Below are positions 24,101 through 36,100 of a stretch of 64,000 nucleotides of DNA, piece after piece. The notes beneath the pieces are model-generated. The model was not told where the DNA came from. It worked only from the letters and a program-made list of their open reading frames with translations, and did no database searches. Location of the stretch: assembly GCF_037042905.1 (NCBI RefSeq), contig NC_087261.1:12040217-12104216 (forward strand), in the 5' to 3' direction. This stretch comes from Lytechinus pictus (Eukaryota; Echinodermata; Echinoidea; Temnopleuroida; Toxopneustidae). The stretch's first letter is position 1. Each line of letters opens with the position of its first letter. The position numbers and the translations under genes are program-made.

Positions 24101-27100
24101 GTACTTTAGAATCAAATAATTATCGATTTGCCTAGTGGTCATGCACAAACAGTTATTTCATTTACATTAGTAGTTCAAACCAATGAAGCAACACGATCAA
24201 CGTCTTGAAAACAAAACCCTAAAAGCAAAAACTTTTGAAAATCGACAATCATAAGCCAAATCGGCAAACTCCCGTTCAGTGGCGTACCGTGGGTCACGGC
24301 ATGGGGGGGGGGGGCACCTGCAACATTTTTTAGTCACTTAGTGAGCGCGCAAAGCGCTCTCAGTTGCCACAAAATGCCGCAAAATGTCACGTATTTCGTA
24401 TCAAATATGGATTCCGTTTACCAAAACCCCATTATGGAAAAAGGGTTAAAGTACTTTAGAATCAAATAATTGAATGATTTGCCTAGTGGTCATGGTGATA
24501 AGCACAAACAGTTATTTCATTTACATTAGTAGTTCAAACCAATGAAGCAGCACGATCAACGTCTTGAAAACAAAACCCTCAAAGCAAAAACTTTTGAAAA
24601 TCGACAATCATAAGCCAAATCGGCAAACTCCCGTTCAGTGGCGTACCGTGGGTCACGGCATGGGGGGGGGGGGGGCACCTGCAACATTTTTGAGTCACTT
24701 AGTGAGCGCGCAAAGCGCTCTCAGTTGCCACAAAATGCCGCAAAATGTCACGTATTTCGTATCAAATATGGATTCCGTTTACCAAAACCCCATTATGGAA
24801 AAAGGGTTAAAGTACTTTAGAATCAAATAATTGAATGATTTGCCTAGTGGTCATGGTGATAAGCACAAACAGTTATTTCATTTACATTAGTAGTTCAAAC
24901 CAATGAAGCAGCACGATCAACGTCTTGAAAACAAAACCCTCAAAGCAAAAACTTTTGAAAATCGACAATCATAAGCCAAATCGGCAAACTCCCGTTCAGT
25001 GGCGTACCGTGGGTCACGGCATGGGGGGGGGGGGGGGGGCACCTGCAACATTTTGAGTCACTTAGTGAGCGCGCAAAGCGCTCTCAGTTGCCACAAAGTG
25101 CCACAAAATGTCACGTATTTCGTATCAAATATGGATTCCGTTTATCAAAACCCCTTTATGGAAAAGGGGTTAAAGTACTTTAGAATCAAATAATTGATCG
25201 ATTTGCCTAGTGGTCATGGTAATAAGCACAAACAGTTATTTCATTTACATTAGTAGTTCAAACCAATGAAGCAACACAATCAACGTCTTGAAAACAAAAC
25301 CCTCAAAGCAAAAACTTTTGAAAATCGACAATCATAAGCAAAATCGGCAAACTCCCGTTCAGTGGCGTACCGTGGGTCACGGCATGGGGGGGGGGGGGGG
25401 GCACCTGCAAAAAATTTGAGTCACTTAGTGAGCACGCGAAGCGCGCTCAGGTGCCAGGAATGCACTAATAGAGACAGTCTAAGGACAGTGCCATTAAACG
25501 GATATGTATCTCACTGATCAAATAATGCAAGCGCGAAGCGCGAGATGAAAATTCTTGGTATTCAGACCTAAAAAGGGACATTATAACCATTTTGTTATAT
25601 CATGATACGTGCATGTCTCGTTAAACATTGCGAGCACGCAGCGCTAGCTAAAATTGTTGTATATATTGACCCAAAACGGAGATTTTAAGGACTATATTTT
25701 AGGAATCCATTAGCATTATACATATCTCACCAGTAATCTAATGCGAGTGCCAAGCGCTTGCTAAATTTGTTAGAATTACATCTAAACGCATGAAGCACTT
25801 GTAGTCATTGTAATTATGATTAACGTACGCATGTCACTAATGAAATATTGCGAGCGCGAGCTGAAAATCTATGAAATTCAGACATGAAGAGGGGCATTTT
25901 AAGGCTTATTTGTAGAATTCACTAAGACCATACGTATTTCACTAACCAAATGATGCGAGCGCGAAGCACGAGCTGACATTTTTGTTTATGTTGACCCCTA
26001 AACAGGGAGATTTTAAGGACTCTATTTTAGGAATCCATTAAGAGAATACATATCTCACCATAGTCATCTAATGCGAGTGCCAAGCGCTTGCTAAATTTGT
26101 TAGACTTACATATGAAGCACTTGTAGTCATTGTAATCATGATTAACATACGCATCTCACTAATCAAATATTGCGAGCGGGAAGCGCGAGCTGAAAATTTA
26201 GGAAATTCAGACCTGAAGAGGGGCATTTTAAGGCTTGTTTGTAGGAATTCACTAAGATCATACGTATTTCACTAATTAAATGATGCGAGCGCTCCCGATA
26301 TTTCAAAAGGTCATTAATCATAAAAACGAAGAAATTACATGTACCACTAATGTTCGCTATTTTGGTAAGTCAGAAAATGAAAAGTAGGAATTGCTGCATT
26401 TCCCGAAGTTTTGTTAATCCGACAATAATATTGAGTTTGATATTCGGAAGGTTCTTGATAATGACAATAGATTAGCATTCCGTACTTCAAAGGTTCGTCT
26501 GTCCGAGAATGAAGTAAGTCTCGGGAGTACGGAGATGGCTCATTAGCTATGGGAACCTTACTTTTTTCGGATTATCAAACTTGCAGAATAATAAGGCTTA
26601 TTGTGTTTTCGAATCCTACGAATAAACGATTACTTCCTGTATTAAAACATTTGGACCACTAAACCTTCCAAATATGGAATATTTTACATCTAAGTATAGC
26701 TCTGTGCGTCATGTTGCAAGTCTTCATTGGTGGCAAACGACTGGCATGGTGTGGGTGTCTCCACAAACAGGCCGAGAAATTCCTCTTTTGAAAGCGAAAA
26801 GGTACTCAACAAAGCGGGTGCCTTTGATTTCTATTCTTTTTTTTTCAAGCGGAGGTGGAATTGCCGAGTGGTCCAAGGTGCATGACTAGACACATGGGAG
26901 TCCGCGGTTCGATCCTCGGTTAGGGAAATAGTAAAGCTTGCAAAAAATTACCATGGAAGATATCCACGAAAGGTGTTCGCACACTAGGTGGTCGTCTGCG
27001 TCAGCCTAGCTTGACTAAGTAACCGTTGCGGACCGTATGTCTGTCGCAATATAGCCGTAGAATACCGTACTGCACCCGCTGCGGACTGTTTACATCAAAC

Positions 27101-30100
27101 GATAGCCTCCACAGTATTCCTGTCCAGAACGGTCAAGATGGTCTGTTAACTGTCCTCGACATATTCTGAAATCTACTCTCATGTGGAAGTACATAACATA
27201 ATGGAGAGAGATGATAATTTTGTCCTGACTATCTGAATCGTTTGCATTGAAAACGAATATCAATCACTTCATTCTAATTTTGGTTTTGATTCAGATTGTG
27301 ATGAAGATCTATGTGAAAACGGCTGGTGTTTGGAGACTATGAAAAGTTACAAATGCATCTGCTTTGCTGGATTTCAAAGACCCCTCTGCAGTGGCGTACC
27401 TAGGATTTTTCACAGGGTGGGGGGGGGGGGCAAATTCGTCCGCCAAAAAAATTGACAAGCATAAAAAAAAAGGTCTTCAACCACAAATAAAGAATTTCGT
27501 ACCAGAAAAAAAATTGACAAGCCAAAAAAAAAAAGGTCTTCAAGACTCGTTAGGGGGCAAGGATATGTCCCTTGCATGGGTTGTGACTCGTCAGGGGGGG
27601 GGGCAGTCTGCACCCTCTGCCCCCCCCCCGTAGGTACGCTAGTGCCCCTCTGCAATTGCAATGAAGACTAAGTGACCGTTGTGGACCGTATGTCTGTCGC
27701 AATATAGCCGTAGAATACCGTACTACACCCGCTGCGGACTGTTTACATCAAACGATAGCCTCCACAGTATTCCTGTCCAGAACGGTCAAGATGGTCTGTT
27801 AACTGTCCTCGACATATTCTAAAATCTACTCTCGTGTGGAAGTACATAACATAATGGAGAGAGATGATAATTTTGTCATGACTATCTGAATCGTTTGCAT
27901 TGAAAACGAATATCAATCACTTCGGCTAATTTTGGTTTTGATTCAGATTGTGATGAAGATCTCTGTGAAAACGGCTGGTGTTTGGAGACTATGAAAAGTT
28001 ACAAATGCATCTGCTTTGCTGGATTTCAAGGACCCCTCTGCAATGAACGTGAGAAAATATAAAACTGATTCAACGAATTCTAATATATTTCACATATTTT
28101 TTTTTACATAAAGTGATGTTTAGCGTAATTGATTTAAAATCAATGATCACTGAAAAACTAACGTGCTTAGTCATATAATTTCGTTGTCAAAATAAAAAAA
28201 AAGTCATGTCAGGACAAATAATAATATATCGTGATTGTAATTTTTTGTTCATATTTCTAGCTGCAGAATCACTATTGACTGACGAAATGATGATGACAAA
28301 GACGGGAGAAACGAGCACAGCAGACCTGGTGACCACTGATACGCCCTCAAGGACAACACATCTAGCGGAATCCCTTGAAAGTCCATCCGGTGAGATGAAA
28401 ACGTCATAGTTTTAGAAGATCGAGGCCTTCAAATGAGATCCGGTTCCCGTCATATAGAGTGTTGTGATAGATCAAACTTAAACTCCAACCGAGAAAGTGG
28501 GAAGTTCATATCAAGAATGATATTTTTTGTGTCATTCTAGGCCTAAATAAATTCTTTATGTAAATACTTATGTAAGGATAATATGTAGTCATTATTTTAA
28601 CTTTCTTATGGCGTATATTTATTATCTTAGGTTGTATAGAATATTTATGTGAGAACGGCTGGTGTTTGGAGACTATGGAGAGCTACAAATGTTACTGTTT
28701 TGCTGGATTCCACGGGACCCATTGCAATGAACGTGAGGAAAAATTATATTTCAATTCAATTAAACATTTATTTCTTCCGATTGACATTACGCAGGTTACA
28801 TCCAATTTCATATTATGAAATAAATCAATACTACTGTATAGTAATATAACAATGTATGTAATTAAGTTTCTATGTACATGGAAGGAGGTGTAAAAAAAAC
28901 GCAGAAGGCAGCAGGTGCTTGACTGTGCCGGGATAGGCCTACGCCTGTAAAAATATACAACTAAACAACGAATACAAAAAGAAAGGGCTAATACATAGAA
29001 GGTAAAGAAATAGAAGAGAGGGGAAGAAAAGAGCTATAGAAGCGAGCATGAAGTAGAAGAAGAAGAACGGGCATGAATTACTTCGCATGATACAAGATGA
29101 ATATACATGAATAAAATAGTACAACAGGCATTTATGATACAAAGTAGCAACACGAAGATCGAGTAATCTACAAAGTACGAATCATGCCGCACCATAAATT
29201 AAGGCTTGCCGTATTATTACGTTGGCTCGCAAAACAATGACAATAAAAGCAAGAAAACTTTACGGACATTTTTTTTGGGGGGTATGAAACACCCTTGGTA
29301 GTAATTCCAAGTTGCATAGCTAATCATAACACCATTCAGGAAAATTAATTATCCGTACCCGTATTTGCACAGCTGTAAAACATTCAAGCTGACAATGTCA
29401 ATATGCTCCATTCCCACAATACCTCAAAATTTAGATAAGCAAAGAATCTCTTTACAATTGGTTGAACTTTTTAGTATTTTAGAGACATTTACGTTAATTG
29501 CAATTGAATGACCTATACCAAATTAATGCATTATTAGTTCAGTAATCGTTGAAAAAATCATTGTCTTCTAATTTTGCATGATTCCTGGGGTTCTCGTTTT
29601 GTAAAACAAATCGTCAAGACACACAAACATTCACATGAACGACCCAACAAACACGTATGCAAAAACACACACCCATACTCTCACCCTCACAGACAAACGC
29701 ACTTACACATGCAGTACAAACATTATTTTTGCAATTTTAATTGTAAGTGAGCCAGTGGACGTGAGGTTGTGCTTGTGTGGGTGTGGCCAATATAAGAGTT
29801 CATGTAGGCCTATTACTGATCTATCAAGATGGCTGGTAACCATAACCTGGGGGGTGTTTCATAAAGCTGTTCGTAAGATACGAATGACTTTACGCACGAC
29901 TTGTGATCCTTTCTTGTGCTATGTGATATCCCTATATGTAATTGAGCTATGACCTAAGAACATGTTCAAGTCGTGCGTAAAATCGTTCGTAACTTTACGA
30001 ACGGCTTTATGAAACAGCCACCAGGGGCGGATCCAGGAATTTTCAAAGCATTTACCCGAAGAAAATTTGACAAGAAACAAAGAAAAAGGCAACACTTGTG

Positions 30101-33100
30101 TATGAAGGACATATTGCAATTAAAAATATATGCTGTGACTTTCAAGGGGGGGGGGGCACGAGCCGGATGTGCCCCCTCCCCCTGGATCCGTCAGTGACCG
30201 AAACATTTGATGACAGGAATTAATGTGGGGTTTCCTTCGATTTTTTTTTTCCAGGTACAGCAGATAATTCGAGCTGTCAAGATATTTTCGGATGGTATGA
30301 AGGCAATCTTTATTGTTACTTTGATGAGAGAGTCAACTTTTCTCGAGCACTGACGAACTGTCGGAACATCAACTGGAAAGATCAGGAAGACGATCATTCT
30401 CCTGGTTTTTCCGATCTAGTGTCCATTCACAGTGATGGGGAGACGAACATTATTTTGGACTTGTGCAAAGGAAAAGTAAGTACAATACGCCCCTGAAATA
30501 ATTGTTAGGCTCATTTCAAGATAATTTGAATTGTGGGCGCGCCGTGGTCGAGTGGTTCTGACTCTAGCCTTTCAAACAGAGGGTCGTGGGTTCGAATCCT
30601 AGCCATGGCGTGTTTTCCTTCAGCAAGACACTATGCTCCAATCGACCCTTGCGAGGTGAATGGGTCCCCGGCAGGATTAATTCATTGAATGCACGAGCAC
30701 TGAAAGGCAGCTCGAACTAAATCCGGTGTAATAATAATAGTAACAATACTAACAGTAATAGTAAGAATAGATAGATAGATGGCGCTATACAAAATGCATA
30801 TTATCATTATTATTGTATTTGTATGTATTTCCTGTCTATCTCATGTGTATTCGGGAGTCGTAACGTTTAATCATATTGATAGAAAAATTTGAATTGAATT
30901 CATTAGATTTCCATTAGTATTTTTAAACAAAGTCAAAGTTTGTGGTGTGTATTGACCATCAACCAATCCCGTAGCACCCTCCGGAAGCAATTGCGTTTGA
31001 CGCACCCCCACAGGGGCCGCGGAAGCGGGGGGCTGGGGGGGCTTCAGCCCCCCCCCCCAACTTTTTTTTCCAAAACCGTGTACAAAAACGTAAAAATGAC
31101 CATAGGATTGTGATTTTTTGCATGATCAGCCCCCCACTTTTGGCTCAGCCCCCCACTTTGAAAACCGTTCCGCGGCCCCTGCGGCCCAAACAACAACAAA
31201 CAAACGCAAGTTACAAATGTGTATGGTCTGCATTGACCATCAACCAATCCCGTATGGCCCTTTGGAAGTAATTCCGTTTGAGGCACCCCCAACAACAACA
31301 AACAAACGCACGTTAAAAATGTGCCCGTCTGATTGGTTGATAATCCCGCTGCGATTCGTTTTAGGAGTTGTGTTAGATTGCAATTCTTCTGCAACGTGCC
31401 AATGGCGCGTGGGTGTTTCACAAAGCTAGGTTTAAGTTTCGAGTGACTTTAAGAACTACGGGTGATCCTTTCTTAAAGGACAAGTCCACCCCAACAAAAA
31501 GTTGATTTGAAAAAAAGGAGAAAAATCCAACAAGCAAAACACTGAAAACTTCATCAAAATTGGATGTAAAATAAGAAAGTTATGACATTTCAAAGTTTCG
31601 CTTAATTTCACAAAACAGTTATATGCACATCCTCGTAGGTATGCAAATTGGCAGACTGATGACGTCATCCACTCACTATTTCTTTTGTATTTTATTAAAT
31701 GAAATATGAAATATTCTTATTTTCTCCTCCTTGTCAAGTGAAACAAAGTTTTATTTCTCCCTGAACATGTAGAATTACCATTATTTTAACAGTTTATGGT
31801 TAAGTTAAGTTGGTCCTTTCTTGTCAAATCTGTGTAAAAATTGAAATATGTTTGTTTGATTTTTCTCTATCGACTCAAATCAACAATTTTTTTGGGGTGG
31901 ACTTGACCTTTAAGAATATTTTGTGAACTTCATACTTATCCACGGTAGTGTTGATTATTTAAAAGTCAATATTTAATTTTGTATATAGTGTATATACATT
32001 TGTGTTACAGTGTTTATATCTTTATAAATTTATAGGATTTTGCTGATTATTTTACTCTACTTATATCATATTACCCGTGTATAAGATTTTGATAGGGGGT
32101 CTACATCTTACAAGCTTTGCTTTTCAGTAGGCCCCTCCACTTTTTTCATTTCATTGTAAAAATGATTTATTACGAAATGTACTTTGAGGATTTGTGGAAT
32201 ATGAATATATCAATTAAATATAACAAAATAAATAAAATAAAATAAGTAGCAAATCAACTCCAAGGGAAATCTTGTGTTGTATCACGTACCACAAGAAAGG
32301 ACCCCCAGTCGTCGTTAAGTCGCTAGTAACCTACGAACACTTTATGAAACACACAACAGATGCCTAGGGTATACAGAGTATGCAAAATCGAAATGATATC
32401 ACATTGCGTTTTTTCTAATGTAAAATTATGAATGTTCTGTTATGATGCATTTGTCATAGAGTGTGTAAATCAATATGCGTTTTCAATGCCTCGGCTCAGA
32501 ATAAGTGATCAGAAATTGAACAAGAAAAGCGTTGTGTTAATCCCCTTTTTTGTTGCTCATCTGAATTTGCTTGAAGAAAGGCTAGGTGTGATGGGAGTCC
32601 TGATCATTATTTCTTTCTTAAAAAGGTAAAAAAAAATTATGCTTGAAGAGTAAATTGGTCAGTCTGTTGGCCGCCTTCCCTACGCAATCTCGAATCCGAC
32701 ATTTTGTAGGCCTACGTCAATGCAAATTTCTTCTATATATAGGCTTGCCAAAATCAGAATCAATGGATAGGACTTTATCAACCAACCCCAGAAGGTGCCT
32801 TTGAATGGTCGGATGGAACGGAGGTGAACTACACTGCATGGTTTCCTTTGCAACCGGATAATAACATCCCTCATCTCCCAAATTCTTCAGAAGACTGTGC
32901 TTATATTTGGAAGAAGAAATATCTCACTTCTTCTAGTGAGCCCAAATCCTTGAACGACTCCGCTGTAAAATTCACGAAGCAATATATAGGACCAGGAAAG
33001 TGGAACGATAACGAATGTTCCGCTACTATGGCCTACGTTTGCAAGATAACCTTCCTATGTCCTAGGCCTTGGGTGTTTTTCCAGGGTAATTGTTATCGTT

Positions 33101-36100
33101 ATTATCATGGGGAGCACGTCAGCTTTACTCAAGCCGTGACGAATTGCAGGAACACTGACAAGTCCAAAGGCCAACCTGATCTCGTATCTATCCACAGCGA
33201 CGAGGAAATGAACTTCGTTGCCAGTCTCTGTATAAAGGTAACTTTACATGATAGGGGGGCACTTCCATTGACGAGTGGATACCATGCGCGACCATGGGGT
33301 CTCGAAAAGCACCCTAGATTAAACAAGTATTTTCCATGAAAATGCACCCCTTAACAAGTATTGGCGTATGAAACCCTACCCTTAATAAGTTTTGGAAGCA
33401 AAACGATACCCTTGGCAAGTATTCTCTGAATTGAACCCCTAAACAAGTCCCGGGGGGGGGGGCACTTACATTGACGAGTGGATACCATGCGCGACCAAAA
33501 AGACACGTAAAAATATGTCTTTTTCAAGATAATAACGGTGTCAAAAACATTATAATGGAAAAAGGGTATCTATTTCGCCAGGAAAGCTACGTGTTTAGAA
33601 TTTGCGAGGGTATAAAAATCAAGACTAAAATGTTTTATAAAGGATGTACTCTTTGCTCCAGGAGTCAATACTACGTGTTTAGAGTATATGATTTGCGTGA
33701 GTTGGGCTGTTCTAAACCCAATGATGTAGGTAAAGGTAAAACCGACGACCGACGTCCGTGACATACCGCTGTACTTGTTTATGGGTTCAAATCAGGGAAT
33801 ACTTCCCAATAGTATCGCATTGTTTCCAATACTTGTTAAGGGTAGGGTTTCACACGCCAATACTTGTTAAGGGTGCAATTTCAGAATATGGAAAATACGT
33901 GTTTAGGGTGCTTTTTGAGATCTCATGGTCGCGCATGGTATCCACTCGTGAATGGAAGTGCCCCCCCCCCCCCGGGAAACAAGTACAGCGATATTTTAAT
34001 TGTTACATGTCACGGACTTCGGTCGTGGGTTTCACCTTTAGCTACATCATTGGGTTTAGTACGGCCCCACCTCCCATACCTCGTGCAAATCGGACTCTAA
34101 ACACGTAGTATTGACTGTTGGGCAAAAGTACATCCTTTATTAAAGATTTTAGTCTTTTTTATACCCTCGAAAAATTTGACCATAAACACGTAGCTTTCCG
34201 AGCTAAATAGATACCCCTTTTCATTATTGTAGTGTTTTTGACACCACGTTACGTACGTAACGTGCCCTGTCTTGAAAAGGACATCCTTTTTACGTGTTTT
34301 TTTTTGGGTCACGCATGGTATCCACTCGTCAATACAAGTGCCCCCGGAATATGATCCAATAACCTTTAAGTTTATGTCCACTTCTTAGAAGTACAATGAC
34401 TTTGTCGTCATGGTGACATAAGATAGTTTGCCAAGTCGACTACTAGAAAGTTTCATAACTCGGATGCAGATCAAGCATGGTCCATTAGGTGGAAGGATAG
34501 TGAAACATTTCCTCAACACTTTCCGCGATCGGCTGTTCGAAGAAGAGCTGTTAGCTTTATGTTTACAAAATTATGTATTTCATAAGGACTAAAAGATGGT
34601 ACAAGCGCAAAGCGCTATTAGACCTGAAAAAAAGGGAACATTCCTTTTTTTTTAATCATGAGCATGGTGCTTATCCATCAGCGTCAGCCGAAATTTTCTG
34701 TATAGTGACCTGAAAAATGTTGGTATCAATAACGCATAAAGCATTTTAACTTATTTGATGCAAGATAAAAGAGTGATTGGGAAGAAAATGCCTCGGTCAA
34801 GGGCCATACAGGGAATCGAACCCCGGACTTTCATGATGTAGTCAGGTGCCTTAGACATCTGCCACGGCACTTTGCCACCTCGTATTAAAGGGAATCGATT
34901 GATGCAAGCGCAAAAAGCAAGCTGAAATTATTTATACTGACCTGAAAAGGGGACAATTAACGGGATTAAGGACTGTTTGTAATCATAAACATGATTCATA
35001 TCGTAGACAGCGGGGGTGGGAGTGCATCCCCAATTTTCTGAGAGGGGGATGCGGTGTGCAATCATCTCCCAGGTTTCAAGGTGGGGAAAACCCCCGATAT
35101 TCTTTATATGATATGAAGTTATTATCAGTATCATAATCATTATAAATTTCATTGCTATTAGAACCACCATTAGTCCGGGAGCCAATTTTTATCTTCATAT
35201 AGCAATAAAGTATGTATTCCCTTAGTAAGGAAACGCACGTCTGGCTGGTCGTTAGTGGTGGGTGTGGTCAGGAGGGCGTTGAAAAAGAAAAAGAAAAAAA
35301 AATAGGCTAGCCTAGCTGAAAAAGAAACATCATGAAATCGGTGGGACATTGTCTTGCTTATTATTAGGGTCATTGAAAAATAATGCCAGACATAACTGAA
35401 AAGTTTATCAATCTTAAGGGTTTGACCTTTATACTAGCGTAATGCAAAAGTAAAACAGCGATGTATTATCTACATGTGTTTAGTGTCACACTTCAGACCC
35501 GGCGTTTGTGTTGAGAACCCGATGCACCAAAACTTCTGCATGCAGATGCAGAAATGGGCTGCTGATTGGGTTTGGGTGAGAATGTTAGAGGGCAGGGGTT
35601 GAGGGGGAAGGGTCGGGGATGGAAGAACATAAGGGACATGGTATGGTTCCATGACAATTGCTCCGTCGACATTTGCTCCGCCGACAATTGCTACGCAAAA
35701 TACGACAACTGCTCCGCCGACAATTGCTCCGGACAGTTGCTCCGCCGACATTTGCTCCGCCGACAATTGCTACGCAAAATACGACAACTGCTCCGCCGAC
35801 AATTGCTCCGGACAGTTGCTCCGCCGACAGTTGCTCCGTCGACACTTGCTCCGCCGATATTTGCTCCGTCGACACTTGCTCCACCGATATTTGCTCCGTC
35901 GACATCTGCTCCGCCGATAATTGCTCCGCCGACATCTGCTCCGATTATACGACAATTGCTCCGCCGTCATGTGCTCAGATAACAAAATTGCACGAACATC
36001 TTACAAATTGTTCTGTTCTTATTTATTTATTTATTTATTTCATTCTCCCCCAATCATCACAGCTTTCTGCTTAAAAAAAAAACAAATTGTTCTCCCTGCC

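Larger units (their letters stand above)
19726..27946 (+). other. Lectin intron 2 (8.2 kb)
   Basis: Contains a SINE, MITEs, a fold-back element, an amplified hAT end and a broken EGF exon, each listed separately. An open stretch at 23412-23651 after ATAATTTCAG (reading NYYFFSDVHASVIDFQLPF) does not fit the phase-1 junction and ends in a stop, so I do not include it as an exon. Confidence 0.55.
27015..28060 (+). repeat. Tandem duplication carrying an EGF exon
   Basis: A segment starting GACTAAGTNACCGTTGYGGA is present twice, from about 27015 and from about 27667. Each copy contains the same upstream intron sequence and an EGF exon. The first copy also carries a 256-bp hAT-like insertion. Without it the unit is about 390 bp. 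The copies differ at only a few positions, so the duplication is recent. Confidence 0.85.
28733..30254 (+). other. Lectin intron before CTLD1
   Basis: 28740-29840 shows no recognised element apart from an ACACAC/CTCACC-type simple stretch near 29660. A MITE and a hAT-like element lie back to back at 29847-30195. Confidence 0.5.
30476..32742 (+). other. Lectin intron inside CTLD1
   Basis: Holds a SINE (30535-30815), a short tandem duplication with an inserted hAT-like element (30930-31330), a MITE within a MITE (31409-32355), and unassigned AT-rich sequence to 32742. Confidence 0.55.

Noticed and set aside
24000-25460. CRISPR-like regular repeats
   Set aside because: Units are about 360 bp with no short repeat/unique spacer pattern, and the DNA is eukaryotic.
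26674-26889. 71-aa frame reading into a tRNA-like sequence
   Set aside because: No domain features; its end overlaps the pol III-type boxes, so it is not a likely exon.
35566-36074. Overlapping frames with repeated APPT/LLRR/SAEQ peptides, and similar ones at 37924-38347
   Set aside because: They are open in several frames and both strands because of the ~17-bp tandem repeat; part of the fold-back arms.
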